Source: Capsicum annuum
Taxonomy: Eukaryota; Streptophyta; Magnoliopsida; Solanales; Solanaceae
Assembly (NCBI RefSeq): GCF_002878395.1
Contig: NC_061120.1
Location: 115,548,143-115,612,142, forward strand
Reading direction: 5' to 3'
DNA length: 64,000 nt
Part shown: in pieces, positions 12,399 through 23,849 of the stretch
How the letters are laid out: each line of letters opens with the position of its first letter
Position numbering within the stretch: the first letter of the stretch is position 1
Program-made: the position numbers and the translations under genes
The notes under the pieces: generated by a model
Told to the model about the DNA's origin: nothing
Databases searched by the model: none
The model's input: the letters and a program-made list of their open reading frames with translations, nothing else

Positions 12399-13140
12399 AG
12401 GTATCAAGATAGAGGTATCCTATTTACCTCTCATCTCTAGAAATCATTCCAAAAGGGTCTTGGTACCCAAGTTCACCTGGTACAGCCTTCCATCCCCAGA
12501 TAAATGATTAAGAAGAAAGGACCATTCAGACTCTAGAAGATATTCTAAGAGCATGTGTTGTCAATTTTAATGGTAGTTGGGATGACCACTTGCCTTTGAT
12601 GGAGTTTGCATACAATAACAACTATCATTCCAGTATTCAGATGGCTCCATTTGAAGCTCTCTATGGTAGGAGTACAGATCTCTAATTAGTTGGTTCGAGG
12701 TAGGTAAGGCCATAGTAGTAGGGCCTGACCTAGTGTTTGATGGCTTAGAGAAGGTTCTGTTAATCAAAGAAAGACTTAGGGCTTCCCAGAGCCGACAAAA
12801 ATTATATACAGATGTGAGGAGAAAGGTCTCGAGTTTGAGATTGATGATTTTGTGTTCCTAAAAATCTCTCCCATTAAAGGATTAAAGAGGTTTGGAAAGA
12901 AGGGAAAACTCAGTCCTCGATATGTCGGTCCTTATAGAATTCTTAGGCATTTCGGCAAAGTAGCTTATGAGCTTGAGTTGCCATCAGATCTAGCCTCAGT
13001 GTATCCAATATTCCATGTCTCCTTGCTAAAGAAATACATTAGTGAACCAATAGTTATAGTTCCTTTAGAGGACGTAAATATTCTGAATGATCTCTCTTTC
13101 GAAGAGGTTCTAGTCTAGATTCTCTCGATCATCAGATTTA
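12399..13140 (+). pseudogene. pol: E2 integrase remnant after internal deletion
   Basis: Reading resumes in the middle of the integrase core with DRGILFTSHL near 12,403, where the family has SDRGTQFTSHF, so about 3 kb of protease, RT, RNase H and integrase N-terminus is gone. The third acidic region follows ([11 protein letters not shown]), then [20 protein letters not shown], and the C-terminal domain at 12,852-13,118 with [17 protein letters not shown] and [14 protein letters not shown]. The frame ends with FEEVLV and a TAG; chromodomain-like traces follow to about 13,260. Several stops and frame shifts are present. The junction lies between 12,398 and 12,405. Confidence 0.85.
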
Positions 13141-13609
13141 CAGACTGAGGAACAAAAAAGTTCCCTTAGTCAAAGATCTTTGGCAAAATCAATCTACAGA
13201 GGGAGATACTTAGGAAGCAGAAGCAGATATATGGGATAAGTATCCTCACCTCTTCTCTGCAACCTAAAATCCAGATTAAGGTAATAGTTTTCCATAGCTT
13301 TACTCAGTTCCATGTTTAGCTATAATTATAACTTGGTATGCATTACCATTGCATATTCAGTCATGTATTCATGAATCAGTTAAGTCATGTACTCATGCAT
13401 CAGATATGCAAGTTCAGTATCAAAACCTAGCTTGTCAGTAGCTTCAGTCATAAATTCCATGCATCAAATATGCATGTTTAGTGTAAGAGCTTAGTTTGTC
13501 AGTAGTTTAGTCATGTAGCCATGCATTAGATATGCATGTTCAGTGTGTAAACTTAGTCTATTTATTAGTATCTTAGCTCAATCATTCTCATCCGAGGATG
13601 AATGTTTCC

Positions 13610-13621
13610 AAGGGGGAGATA
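13610..13621 (+). other. E2 polypurine tract
   Basis: AAGGGGGAGAT directly precedes the 3' LTR and follows a GAGGATGAATGTTTCC stretch that recurs beside the LTRs of E3, E7 and the fragment at 10,419. It is the usual plus-strand priming site. Confidence 0.85.
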
Positions 13622-13622
13622 T

Positions 13623-16131
13623 TATAATACCCCGTATTTCTCAAGTTTAACTTAACTCTTACTTCATGAGTTATCTAATATAAAATTTTAGAAATGCTTA
13701 GTATTTTTCAGTTTAGAGCCTTTCATTGTGTAAGAAATTGAATTAGCTTTCCAATGATATAAATTTTACCTAAATCCAATAACCAAGTAAGAAGTTACGG
13801 CTATTTTAAGTTTCAGTCATTAAACATCGTCGTTCAGGCCAGTAGCGCATCGCAGAGTACGTCAAATTGACAATTGTCAGTTTCCACAGAGGTATCGCGA
13901 TACTGGTATGTCATGCCATAACTTATTTATACATTTGTCAATTTCCAGTGAGCCAACATGATTGTATCGCATCGCCGAGCTTCCAGGTCCCATCTCATAT
14001 TGCAATGTGATTCAACCACATCACTTCACCAGCCATATTCCTAGTTTGTATTTTCCAGTAGCTTGGCGTGATAGCGCGCGTCACGGGCCCAAAATTGGAT
14101 TTTTTAGTATGAATTTTAAATTCATTCTCAAGGGTAAATAGGTATTTTTCCACAGCCCTAATCAGTATAAACACAAAATTTACTCCTAAATAACCCATTA
14201 TCTCATTATTTATTCACTTTATTCAAAGATTAAGTCATTCTCTCTCAAAAGGGGATAAATCCTAGCTTCAAAAAACAAGAGCAAAAATCAAGAGTTTCTC
14301 TAATAATCTTCATGAATTAACAAATATGGTATTTTAGGTGTTCATCAATGGGTTCCTTTCACCCATAGAGTCCACGAATCCATTTTCAAAATACAAGATT
14401 GTTTAATTATGAACTTTCATCCTTGAATTGAATTGAATTCATGTTCATATTATTGTTGGGTTTTAGTCCATGATTAAATTACATGCTTTTATGAAATAAA
14501 TCATTGTATGTGTTGAATTACATGTTCTTCATGATAAACCCTTCAATTTGCAAGTTGATTGATGTAGCCATGATAACTATAGGTTTTGATTATTGTATAA
14601 CCTAAGCATGCTCCCCATGCATTTGATAAAATGCCTATGTGAATGAAATAGTCCCATTATAACATGATAGCATGTATTCCCCATTCATGTATAAGTAGAT
14701 CCATTACAAGTGTTTGATTAACTGCCTCTATGAGTGAACTATGGACAAGTATACATTGTTATGATTTTCAAGAGTATATTATGCTTTATTTTTCATGATA
14801 TCGAGTCCTGGGGGTATTTATTACCTGATAATTAGTTGTGTGCCTAGAGCCAGTGTTAGTTATAGAATCTTAGTCATGTCACGATCAGTATAATCCAGTC
14901 AGTTATGGAACTCAATAGAACTCAGTCAATTATAGAACTCAAGAAAACTCAGTAAACTCAGTATTCAGTCTTGTCCATTTTAATACTCAGTTCAATGTCT
15001 TTCAGTTGAGAGTAGGATTCAGCATCGACTGAACCTAAGGATAGGGCTCACCTTCCAGTAGAGGGTGTGATCCTTAGAAGTAATCCTTGCATTCCAGAAC
15101 TATGTAGCCAGCGTAAGTTAAGACATCAAACCTGCTATTTGAGGGTTGATGAGGTATTTTAACCTGCCAGATGAACGTTCCACCGTTCTTATCAGAGTAC
15201 CTGCCAGATGAGGGTAACTCTTCAGTGTCTTTACACGTGGCACGGTACTGACACCCTTCCAACTGGGGTCATAGGTTGTACCCCAACTCAGTTACTTTAA
15301 TTGGAGCATATCAGTTAGATTATTATCTCTCTTAGTCTCAGTTTCAGTCTTAAGAATAGAACTCAGTTTAGTTCTACAGAATCAAGACTATCAAATATAG
15401 TTAATCAATATCAGTAACTCAGTTATGAGTAACTTCAGCTATCAGTTACTCAGTATTAGAATTCAAGACTTAGCTTCGGACAAGCTTAGTCACAGTATTT
15501 ATTTATATGCACATTAGTGCATACTCATTATTTATAGCAGTATTAGTTATCAACGTACTCTCATGTTTAGTTACTCTATATCATACAGTCAGTTATTATT
15601 CATGTATATGAACCCTTGCATTCAGCCTTACCTCATCTAGCATACCAGTACATTTTATGTACTGATGTATACTCTTTCTTTGCACTATGATGTCTCATAT
15701 TATAGGTTCGAATGCTTAGGTTCCTGACCATGCAAAGATAGACTCAGATTCAGCCAGTAGCAGTAGATTAGCAGTGAGTCCTCATTATTTAAGAATATTT
15801 TTTTGTTTATTTTTTTTAGTATACTTAGTATTTCAGTAGATGGAGTTAGTTAGGGGATTGTCCCATCAACTTCACTTTCAGACAGTTTTAGTTAGAGGCT
15901 TTTCAGATTAGTTTTCAGACATTGTTCAGTTTTATAGATTTTTATTTCAGATGATATAATTTATCAGTATTTTAGATGTTTTGAACCTTATGGCATTTCA
16001 GCCTATTATTCCACATTTATTATAGTATCATGTTTCAGTGCTAATAGAAGATATCATTCATGGATTAGCTTGTGGTCCTTCAGGGTCATAAGCACCATGT
16101 AGCATCCGAGCTACAGACTTGGGGTGTTACA
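13623..16131 (+). repeat. E2 3' LTR (2,509 bp)
   Basis: Starts TATAATACCCC (TG changed to TA) and ends GGGTGTTACA. The CpG-rich block at about 13,830-14,100 is more decayed than in the 5' copy, with many CG-to-TG or CA changes. A TATA-like TATAAACAC lies near 14,166. No gene is seen. Confidence 0.9.
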
Positions 16132-17144
16132 ATTGCTTGACCAAGTTGGCGTAATTCATTCCTATTTAAATGACCTTTAGTACCAAGATATTAGCCTAGT
16201 TTTATGTACGGGAGATAGTTCATTTGCATAGGTTCCCTGTGTCTATCATATTAGATTGTGGTTATGTGTTTACGAGGCTTTAGAGAGAATTTCAAGAGGA
16301 GTTGGGTACTAGAGTGGATTTGAGTACAACCTTTTATCCATAGCCGAATGGTCAATCCGAGTGGACTATTCATGTGCTTGAGGATATGCTCTGAGCTTGT
16401 GTTATGGACTTTGGAGGTTAGTAGGATCAACACTTAGTATTAACAAATTTTTCCGACAACAATAGTTATCATTCGAGTATTGAGATAGTACCTTATGAGG
16501 TATTATATGGTAGGCGATGTCATTCCCCTATAGGATGGTTTGATACTTCCAAGGATAGACCCTTTGGTACAGAATTTCTTCAGGACTCGTTGGATAAAGT
16601 CAGGGCAATTCAGGATAGGCTGAGAGCAGCCCAGTGTAGGCAGAAGACCTATGTCGACCATAGACTCCGTGCCTTGTGATTTGGATTTAGTGACTGTGTG
16701 TTCCTTCATGTTTCAACTATGAGAGGTGTGATGAGATTTAGCAAGAAGGGTAAGCTTAGGACTCTCTATATGGCCTTTTTAAGATTCTCAGAGTAGTTTA
16801 CGAGGTGGCCTATGAGTTGGCCTTACCTCCAGACTTTTCCACTATTCATTTGGTTTTCCATGTCTCTTTGCTGCAGAAATATATTCTTGATCCTTACCAT
16901 GTGCTTAGATGGGACTCGGTCCAGTTGGACGAGCAATTGACCTTTGTGGACGAGCCCATGCTTATTTTGGCTAGTGATGTGAGGCGACTGTGTACCAGGG
17001 AGATCTAGTAGAGGCATCTCCCAGTAGAGGAAGCTACTTGGGAGATTGAGAGTGAGATGCGGGCCTAGTAACCTCACATGTTTGAGACATTAGGACTTTC
17101 TTGACTCTAACTTTTGTGGATGAAAGCTCCTTAGTAGTGGATTT
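16132..17144 (+). pseudogene. pol: E1 integrase, C-terminal half
   Basis: Continues the E1 integrase after E2 with LTKL, then RFPVSIILDCGYVFT (the second acidic region, SDRG in functional copies), PNGQSEWTIHVLEDML (third region), YDTSKD-like sequence, and the C-terminal domain at 16,805-17,008 with AYELALPPDFSTIHLVFHVS and LLQKYILDPYHVL. A stop after CTREI at 17,006 is followed by traces of a chromodomain tail ending near 17,070. Several TAG codons interrupt it. Integrase would join cDNA to the chromosome; this copy is inactive. Confidence 0.85.
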
Positions 17145-18038
17145 TGTAATGACCCTTCAGGTTATTATCATATTCTTGCCTATTTCCATTGATAAATTTT
17201 ATCTATAGACATCCTAAGTCATTAGTGACTTACGGGGACCGATAGTTTGGTTACCTGGCGGTTTGTTTGGTTCCTCAAACCACTTTCTCAATTTGAAGTC
17301 TTCATTGTTCCTAATTGAACACTAAATGAAAACTTTGATAAAACAGACTCATATGCATAATTCAAATTCACCAACACGTCTGTAACGTCAAAAACTATAG
17401 GGTTACATATCTTATTTGTTCGAAATGGACCCTGGATGCATCTCGAGGCATTGAACGAAGCTTAAAACCAAGTTCCAAGCTTCAGCTATGCCTAGTATTG
17501 ACCGAGATGCTATCACCACAATGGTAAAGGCATTACCATGGTTCCACTACCATGGCTAGGCGGAGGGCGCGATTACGCTACCCGAGGCCTGAGCGAAGCC
17601 TATTTAAGTGTTGTCTTGGATGAGACTTTGGTCTTTTGCGCCTCCTTCTTAAACCTTAATCCCAAATGGAGTGTAAAACTTTCTAATTGAGTCTTGTGGG
17701 TTGAATTAGGGCTTTAAAAACTTGTGAAATTAAATCTTTCTACAATCTAAGCTTTGCTCATGGAGGAAGGAGCTTCAACAAAAGGAAAGGAAAAGTTTAT
17801 TGGTTCGTGAGTTTTTTGGACTCAAGGTAGGTTAGTCTTACTTGTAGTTATATTAAACTTAATTGTAGTATAATTTTTAATATCTTGTGAGATTAAGTGG
17901 GGTTTAGATAATAAATTGTATGATGGTGATAATTGGGATTAGTTGGTTCTTATAGGTTATTGAATTTGCAAGGTGATATGCTTGACCCTTAGCCTAGAAC
18001 CTTGGATAGTCCACTTGTAGTTTTATGAATAGTATGAT

Positions 18039-20210
18039 TGTAATGCCCTGATACTACACCCTGGGTGCCATACAGTACCTACGATACTGAAGGACCACAA
18101 GCTAACCCATGGCTGATACCTGCTGTAAGCACTGAATAATAATCATGAAAACATATGTAGAAATAAAACTAGAAAAGCCATAAGGTTCATAAAATTGAAT
18201 CAATACTGAATACATCTGTAGAATAACTACTAACTAAAAGTGTCTGAAAACCTCTAAACATCTTGTCTGAAAATCTCTAAACATCTTAAATAAAAGAGTT
18301 GATAGGACTGACAATAAATGTTGTACTAAAACAATATATTAACTGAATAAAAGTCATGTCCTCAATGGATGAGGACTCACTGCTATAAATGTTGCTGATC
18401 AACTGAATCTGACTAAGTACGGTCAGGAACTTGAGTGTTCGAATCTATGATATGAGACATCATAGTGCAAAGAAAGAGTATGCGTCAGTACTTTGAATGT
18501 AATGGTATGCTAGGTGAGGTTAGGCTGATATGCGTGGGTTCATGTGTATGAGATTAATAATTAAATATCATGAAATAACTGGATGAGAGTATATGTAAGA
18601 CTGGGAATACTGTAATTATTGAACATGCAATACCAAGCATATATCATCTATCTGAATTAGTCTGAAGCTGAAGTACTGAGTGTTTGATAACTGAATAACC
18701 GATAACTATAAGTTATGATCGTGTAGAACTGAACTAAGTTCTTTACTGAATACTAAATACTGAATACTGGATACTGAATATTAAAATTATAACTGCGAGA
18801 GTTATCATCAAATCGACATACCCCAATTATAGACTGATATGGGGTCCAACCTGTAGCCCCAGTTGGACGGGTGTTAGCACCATGCCATGGGTTACTAATA
18901 GTAGCTGGGTCAACCCTATTCTGGAAGGAAGAATCATGAGATGTATATGGTTACGTCAACCCTAGTTTGGCAGGAAGATGATTTACCCTATGCTGGCTAT
19001 GTAGTTTTGTAATGCAAGGATTGCTACTAAGGATCAAACCCTCTACTTATAGGAATGCCCCCATCCCTAGATTTGCTCAATGCTGAATCCTACTCCCAAT
19101 TGAATCAACACTATATTGATTATTAGACTGTACTAGGCTTGATTGAACTCACATTGATTTTGTTAATTGGCTGTATGCTACTGTTTGAGATACTACAAAG
19201 TCCTTTTGTTCCAACTAGAGATTAGACAACAACAAAATTTTGGGTATTCAATACCGTAGGACTCAATAGCATAGATAATGAAATCATATCTCAACTCTAA
19301 AAGCATCACACATAGGTTATCATGCATAGTTTTTTCACAAATATTTTGTCAAATACCTAGGTTACATAAATCTTGTACATGAGAATGAGCAATTTATGAA
19401 TCTCATGACTACCACATTCAACAACAAACTTCAAGGATTAAACATGGGGGTTACATACATCAACATGGATTTTAGTTAATTCACATGAAACTTAAATTAT
19501 TCTTGATTTAAAATTCACACAACATCACAAACATGAACATATTTTCATTCAAGAATATAAATCATAATCCAAGTGTTTGAAAAAGGATTACTTGAACTGC
19601 AAGGGTGGAAGAAACCCAAACATACCTTGATTGTTGAATTCATGAGAATTTTTGGTAAATTCTTCAGACTTGGACTTGAATTTGATGAACCTAGGATTTT
19701 GTTCTTGAGAGATTTTGTGAAGAATGAATGTATTTTGCCCTTTTTGAAGCTTAATTTCATGTTTTGGTTGAATTGGGTGAGGGGAAAATAACCTAAATGC
19801 CCTTGGAAAATCATAATTAAATGAGCAAAATATCCCTAGTGATGCAATAGGAAATGCACTACATTGATGGTATCGATGTGATTATGATGTGTCGCGTCAA
19901 TGGTGATGAAGAAATAGCCAATGCGATGCATTATGATCGCATTGTCTTACTGTTTTGGTCATCCAAACATGACTTAAATGATGTTCAAAAATTTTGAAAC
20001 TCACCCGAGATTACCTATAGATAACCCTGATCATGAATTAATTTTAAAATCAACAATCTAAGGCCAGAAAGATTGTAAATAATATCATTGAAATATATAG
20101 ACCAAAAATGAGACTAAGTGTCAACACTTAACTGAAATTTTCTAAGTCTGGTACCTCTTTTGGCATGCTATAAAGGACTGAAATGGGCTAGGACTTTATG
20201 GGGTCTTACA
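18039..20210 (-). mobile_element. Solo LTR with ATGAT target duplication
   Basis: TGTAATGCCCTG to GGGTCTTACA, flanked by ATGAT at 18,034-18,038 and 20,211-20,215. Sequence after the left end (GGACCACAAGCTAACCCATG) is shared with the LTR ends of E4 and E7 on the minus strand, which gives its orientation. No internal coding region is present. Short frames at 19,545-19,814 are not coding. Confidence 0.9.
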
Positions 20211-20865
20211 ATGATAATACTCTAGTTGCTCTAATAGATAAGAATGGTGTTTCTCCCTAACCTTAGGATTATAATGACCTTGCTAGTACTTAGTTAGGAA
20301 ATGACCTTGGTGTTGGATCGACTTAGGAGAAATACTTGAAGAAGGTTTTTCCAATAGGCTCAGAAAGGATTGATAAGCCCTTATGATGTGATTTAGATAA
20401 CTTAGCCTAATCCATGTACATATTAGCCTTGTGATGATGGACTTTGGCATTCTTGGAATATAGGAGTGGGACTTGACCCACCTTAAGCTTGAACTATGAA
20501 ATTCCTTAGAGACCAAGATGCTAAGTGAGTGTTTAAATTATGTCATGGATATTATTGATGGTTAAACCCCAGTTGTTGGATTATATATGTGTTCGATGGT
20601 TGATTAATATGTACACTTGATGGATAATATTGTAGTCATGATATGGATAGCCTTGGGAAAGTGATGATTGTGTATATACCATATGAATACTCATGCTCAT
20701 GTTTATGTTTATGTTATGTGGTAATGCTTAATAGTAAGGTAGGGTGATACATGTTCTCTTACATCCTTATTACACTATTATTATGGGATTGAATTTTCTT
20801 ATTGATTTGGATATGTACGTGTATGTAAGTTATTGCCTTGAGAAATATGAAATGGCATGATGATG

Positions 20866-21211
20866 CTCGATGAATCTAGAAGACATGTTAATATGATGAT
20901 AATACCCGGTGAATCTAGAAAAGGTAATGATGTATGATGTTTCTCAGAGAATCCGGAGGATATGTTGATATATGTTATTACCCGGTGAATCCAGAGGATA
21001 TATTGATGTTATGATATTTCTCGGTGAATCAAAAGGATATGTTGATGTTTGATGTTTCTCGATGAATCCAAATGATATTTAGATGTAATATTGATACCCA
21101 GTAAATCCGAAATAGGTGATGATGTTATAATGATACCCGATGAACCCAGAGGATATGTTGATGTTATGTTGATACCCGGTGAATCCGAAAGAGGTAAAGA
21201 TGTTATAATGC
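20866..21211 (+). repeat. 39-bp minisatellite in E1 3' LTR
   Basis: Nine units of 37-40 bp in the same order as in the 5' LTR, with the core CCGGTGAATCCAGAGGATAT. Equal copy number in both LTRs shows the array was present when E1 inserted and has not expanded since. Confidence 0.85.
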
Positions 21212-22629
21212 CATCTTGGGAAAATTTACATAAATGCATTGATACTAGTGCAATTAGGCCGTGTGGGGCAAAATCGCTTATGTAATTAGGAAATAATGTC
21301 TTTTTTGGTAAATGGTTATTCATTCCTTGTCCTTATACACTAAATGAGAGTGTGTGACCCTTGTTGACCCTAATTGGTAACTAGAAATAACTTATGCTAT
21401 TAATGGGTTAAGTCTAATTGGTATATGAAATGTTGAGTAGAACCAAAGGCTTACCTTTCAAATCTATTCGACTTAGAATAATGGTTATGTTATGGAATTT
21501 CGCCTAGATTATATGATAACTAGTTATTTCTAATAAATGACTATGACTTTTAGGATACAAGCCTAGTGAACTAGTTGGTGGACCTTACTTAGTTAAAATA
21601 TGGGAACTAGTCCTTAAATTTATAGTATGCTTAACGATAATAGACTTAGCATTGCATGATAAATCATTAGGTAACTTCTAATATGTGATGTGAAGGTAGT
21701 TTACTAGGCAACTTATACCATGGAAATGCTAGTTAGATAATGTCCTTAGGATAGATGAATAATGAATAGTATGTCTAATTGTAGTCGTTGATTAATTAAT
21801 GACTAGTAACTATAAGGTTGTAGTCAAGTGGCTTTGGAAATAGAGGTTAACTTCAATAGACTAAAACATGGAGTTTATCAATGAAATAGAGATTTAGTAA
21901 CTATATAACTATGATATAACAATATTGGTTTCGTTGTGATTAAATTATGGTATGGATATTGGATCTTGTTGTCGATAATAAGCCATGGCGAGGTTGTGCT
22001 ACCAGTAAATTTGGTAAGTGTGGAGTAGTAGTATATCATGCTATTGACTTAGTAGTATAGATATTATTACATTGATAGTGGAGAAGATTCAGGTTTGATC
22101 CTATACCTTGACTTTAAGTTATTGTCTTACTTTATATTACAATTTATCTCAGTCAGCTGATGATACCTATTGAATACCCATGTTTTGGTACTCATACTAC
22201 ACTTCTGTACCTTTTTGGTGCAGACCCAGGTTCTAGTTGCCATCATTGAGCTAGTTCGTGCTACGTTGACTATTTAGAGACAAGGTAAGCTCTTGGAGTT
22301 TGAGTTTTCCTCTTTCCCTCTATCTTTATTTGTCTTTTGTTTTGAGACAAATGTATGAGATTATTTAAGGCATTTGAGACTTGGAGTTGTAAACTCTATT
22401 GTTAAGTCTAGATGCATTTGTACTAATACTATCAGTTCATGGGATTGGTATTGAATATCGGTTGTCTTTAGTTGTGAAATGCTATTTCTTATATTGTATT
22501 TATACAGTGGGTCCATGTTGGACATTTATACTGAGGTAACCCATTGTGTTAGCTCCAGGTTATGGTATCAGCTTACCTACTGGTGGGATGTGGTAGGTGT
22601 CATCATGACTCAGAATTTAGGTCGTGACA

Positions 22630-23200
22630 GATAACTTGTTTGATCAGTTGGAAGTTGCCAAGTTCTTTTCTAAGATAGATCTTTGATCGTATCATCAACT
22701 TAAGATTATGGAGGTAGATATCCCTAAGATGACTTTTCATACTTTTTATTGGCACTATGAATTCTTGGTGCTGTTATTTGGCTTAACTAATGCCCTAGTG
22801 GCATTTATAGATTTGATGAACAGGGTTTCAGAAAGTTTTTGATCTTTTTGTCATTGTGTTTATTGATTATGTCTTGGCATATTCCAAAAGTAATGTGGAT
22901 CATTCCAATCACCTCCGTGTGGTGTTGCAGACATTGAAGTAACAACAATTGTATGCCAAGTTCTCCAAGTGTGTGTTTTGGTTGAACGTTTTGACTTTCT
23001 TGGGTCATATTATTTCTAGTAAGGGTATCATGGTGGATTCGTAAAAGATGGTTATGGTTAAGAATTTTTCTCTACCCATGACTCCAACTAACATTCGAAA
23101 CTTCTTGGGTTTGGTTGGGTATTATAGGTAGTTTGTGGAAAGCTTTTCTATGATAGTTGCCCCATTGACTAAGTTGACTCAGAAGAAAGTAAAGTTTTAT
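22630..23200 (+). pseudogene. pol: E3 reverse transcriptase remnant
   Basis: Starts with DNLFDQLEVAKFFSKIDL, skipping all RT sequence before it. A TGA follows directly. HYEFLVLLFGLTNALVAF lies near 22,755. The catalytic box near 22,857-22,871 reads F-I-D-Y in place of F-x-D-D, so the second catalytic Asp is lost. Frame shifts occur near 22,830 and 22,930. The connection NFLGLVGYY-type sequence is near 23,100. The truncated start is explained by E1 inserting at this base. Confidence 0.85.
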
Positions 23201-23818
23201 TGGTAGGATGTGTGTGAAGGGATTTTTGAAAAGCTTAAGGATAAGCTAACTTTGACTCTAATTTTGACATTGCCTGAAGGTAATGAGGGGTTTGTGGTTT
23301 ATTATGATGTATCTCGAGTGGGACTTAGTTGTGTTTTGATGCAGCATGGGAAGGTGATTGATTGCCTATGCTTTTAGGCAGTTAAAGGTGCATGAGAGGA
23401 ACTATCCTACTTATAATTTGGAACTGTTAGCGGTGTTTTTTCTTTAAAAATATGGCGGCATTATTTATATATAGTGCACGTGTATATCTTTTCTGATCAT
23501 AAGATTCTACAATGTGTTTTTACTTAAAAGGAGCTAAATCTCTGGTAGAGGAGATGGTTAGAGCTTCTCAAGGACTATGATATGAGTCCTTACTACCACC
23601 CAGGTAAAGGTAATGTGGTTGCTGATGCTCTTAGCAGGTTGTCCATGGGGAGTTTGGCTTATGTAGAGAAAGAAAAGCAGGAATTGGTGAAGGATAGTCA
23701 CTACTTGGCCAATCTTAATCTCTTAGAATCAAGGGATGGTGGGGTAATGGATCAGGAAGTAGTAAAGTCATCTCTTGGTTTAGAGATCAAAGAGAAGCAA
23801 GTGTTGGATCCTATCTAG
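23201..23818 (+). pseudogene. pol: E3 RNase H and spacer remnant
   Basis: RNase H traces include VGLSCVLMQHGKV near 23,320, then [19 protein letters not shown] and [20 protein letters not shown] across 23,560-23,670. The stretch 23,582-23,818 stays open and covers the spacer to the integrase zinc domain (KEKQVLDPI). Earlier parts carry stops and shifts. Confidence 0.85.
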
Positions 23819-23849
23819 ATAAAAATCAAGAATGATATTGGTGGGTAAA

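Larger units (their letters stand above)
6663..16131 (+). mobile_element. E2: rearranged Ty3/gypsy element inside E1
   Basis: Begins TGTAATACCCC and ends GGGTGTTACA, inserted in the E1 integrase gene. The flanking 5-mers AACGC (6,658-6,662) and ATTGC (16,132-16,136) are probably a decayed target duplication: removing E2 and one 5-mer restores continuous integrase reading. Inside are a partial 5' LTR, a minus-strand LTR fragment, the end of an E3-family LTR, a primer site, Gag, an internal jump into integrase, a purine tract and a complete 3' LTR. RT and RNase H are missing. The interior is therefore a chimera produced by insertion plus illegitimate recombination. Confidence 0.8.
1..22629 (+). 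mobile_element. E1: Ty3/gypsy retrotransposon, nested
   Basis: Order on the plus strand is partial 5' LTR, primer site, Gag, protease, RT, RNase H, integrase, 3' LTR. The 5' LTR is cut by the window start, missing roughly its first 1 kb judged against the 3' copy. E2 (6,663-16,131) interrupts the integrase and a solo LTR (18,039-20,210) interrupts the 3' LTR. E1 itself sits inside the RT of E3: the base after its last LTR base begins an RT reading frame at 22,630. Coding regions carry many stops and frame breaks, so E1 is dead. The Gag-protease spacer and the integrase C-terminus resemble the Tekay/Del group of chromoviruses; that lineage call is from memory of the family. Confidence 0.85.
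17145..22629 (+). repeat. E1 3' LTR, interrupted by a solo LTR
   Basis: Starts TGTAATGACCC at 17,145 and ends GTCGTGACA at 22,629. Bases 18,039-20,215 are a later insertion with its target duplication, so the LTR itself is about 3.3 kb, long for the superfamily. It carries a nine-unit minisatellite (20,866-21,211) and lacks a roughly 308-bp block present in the 5' LTR. Confidence 0.9.
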
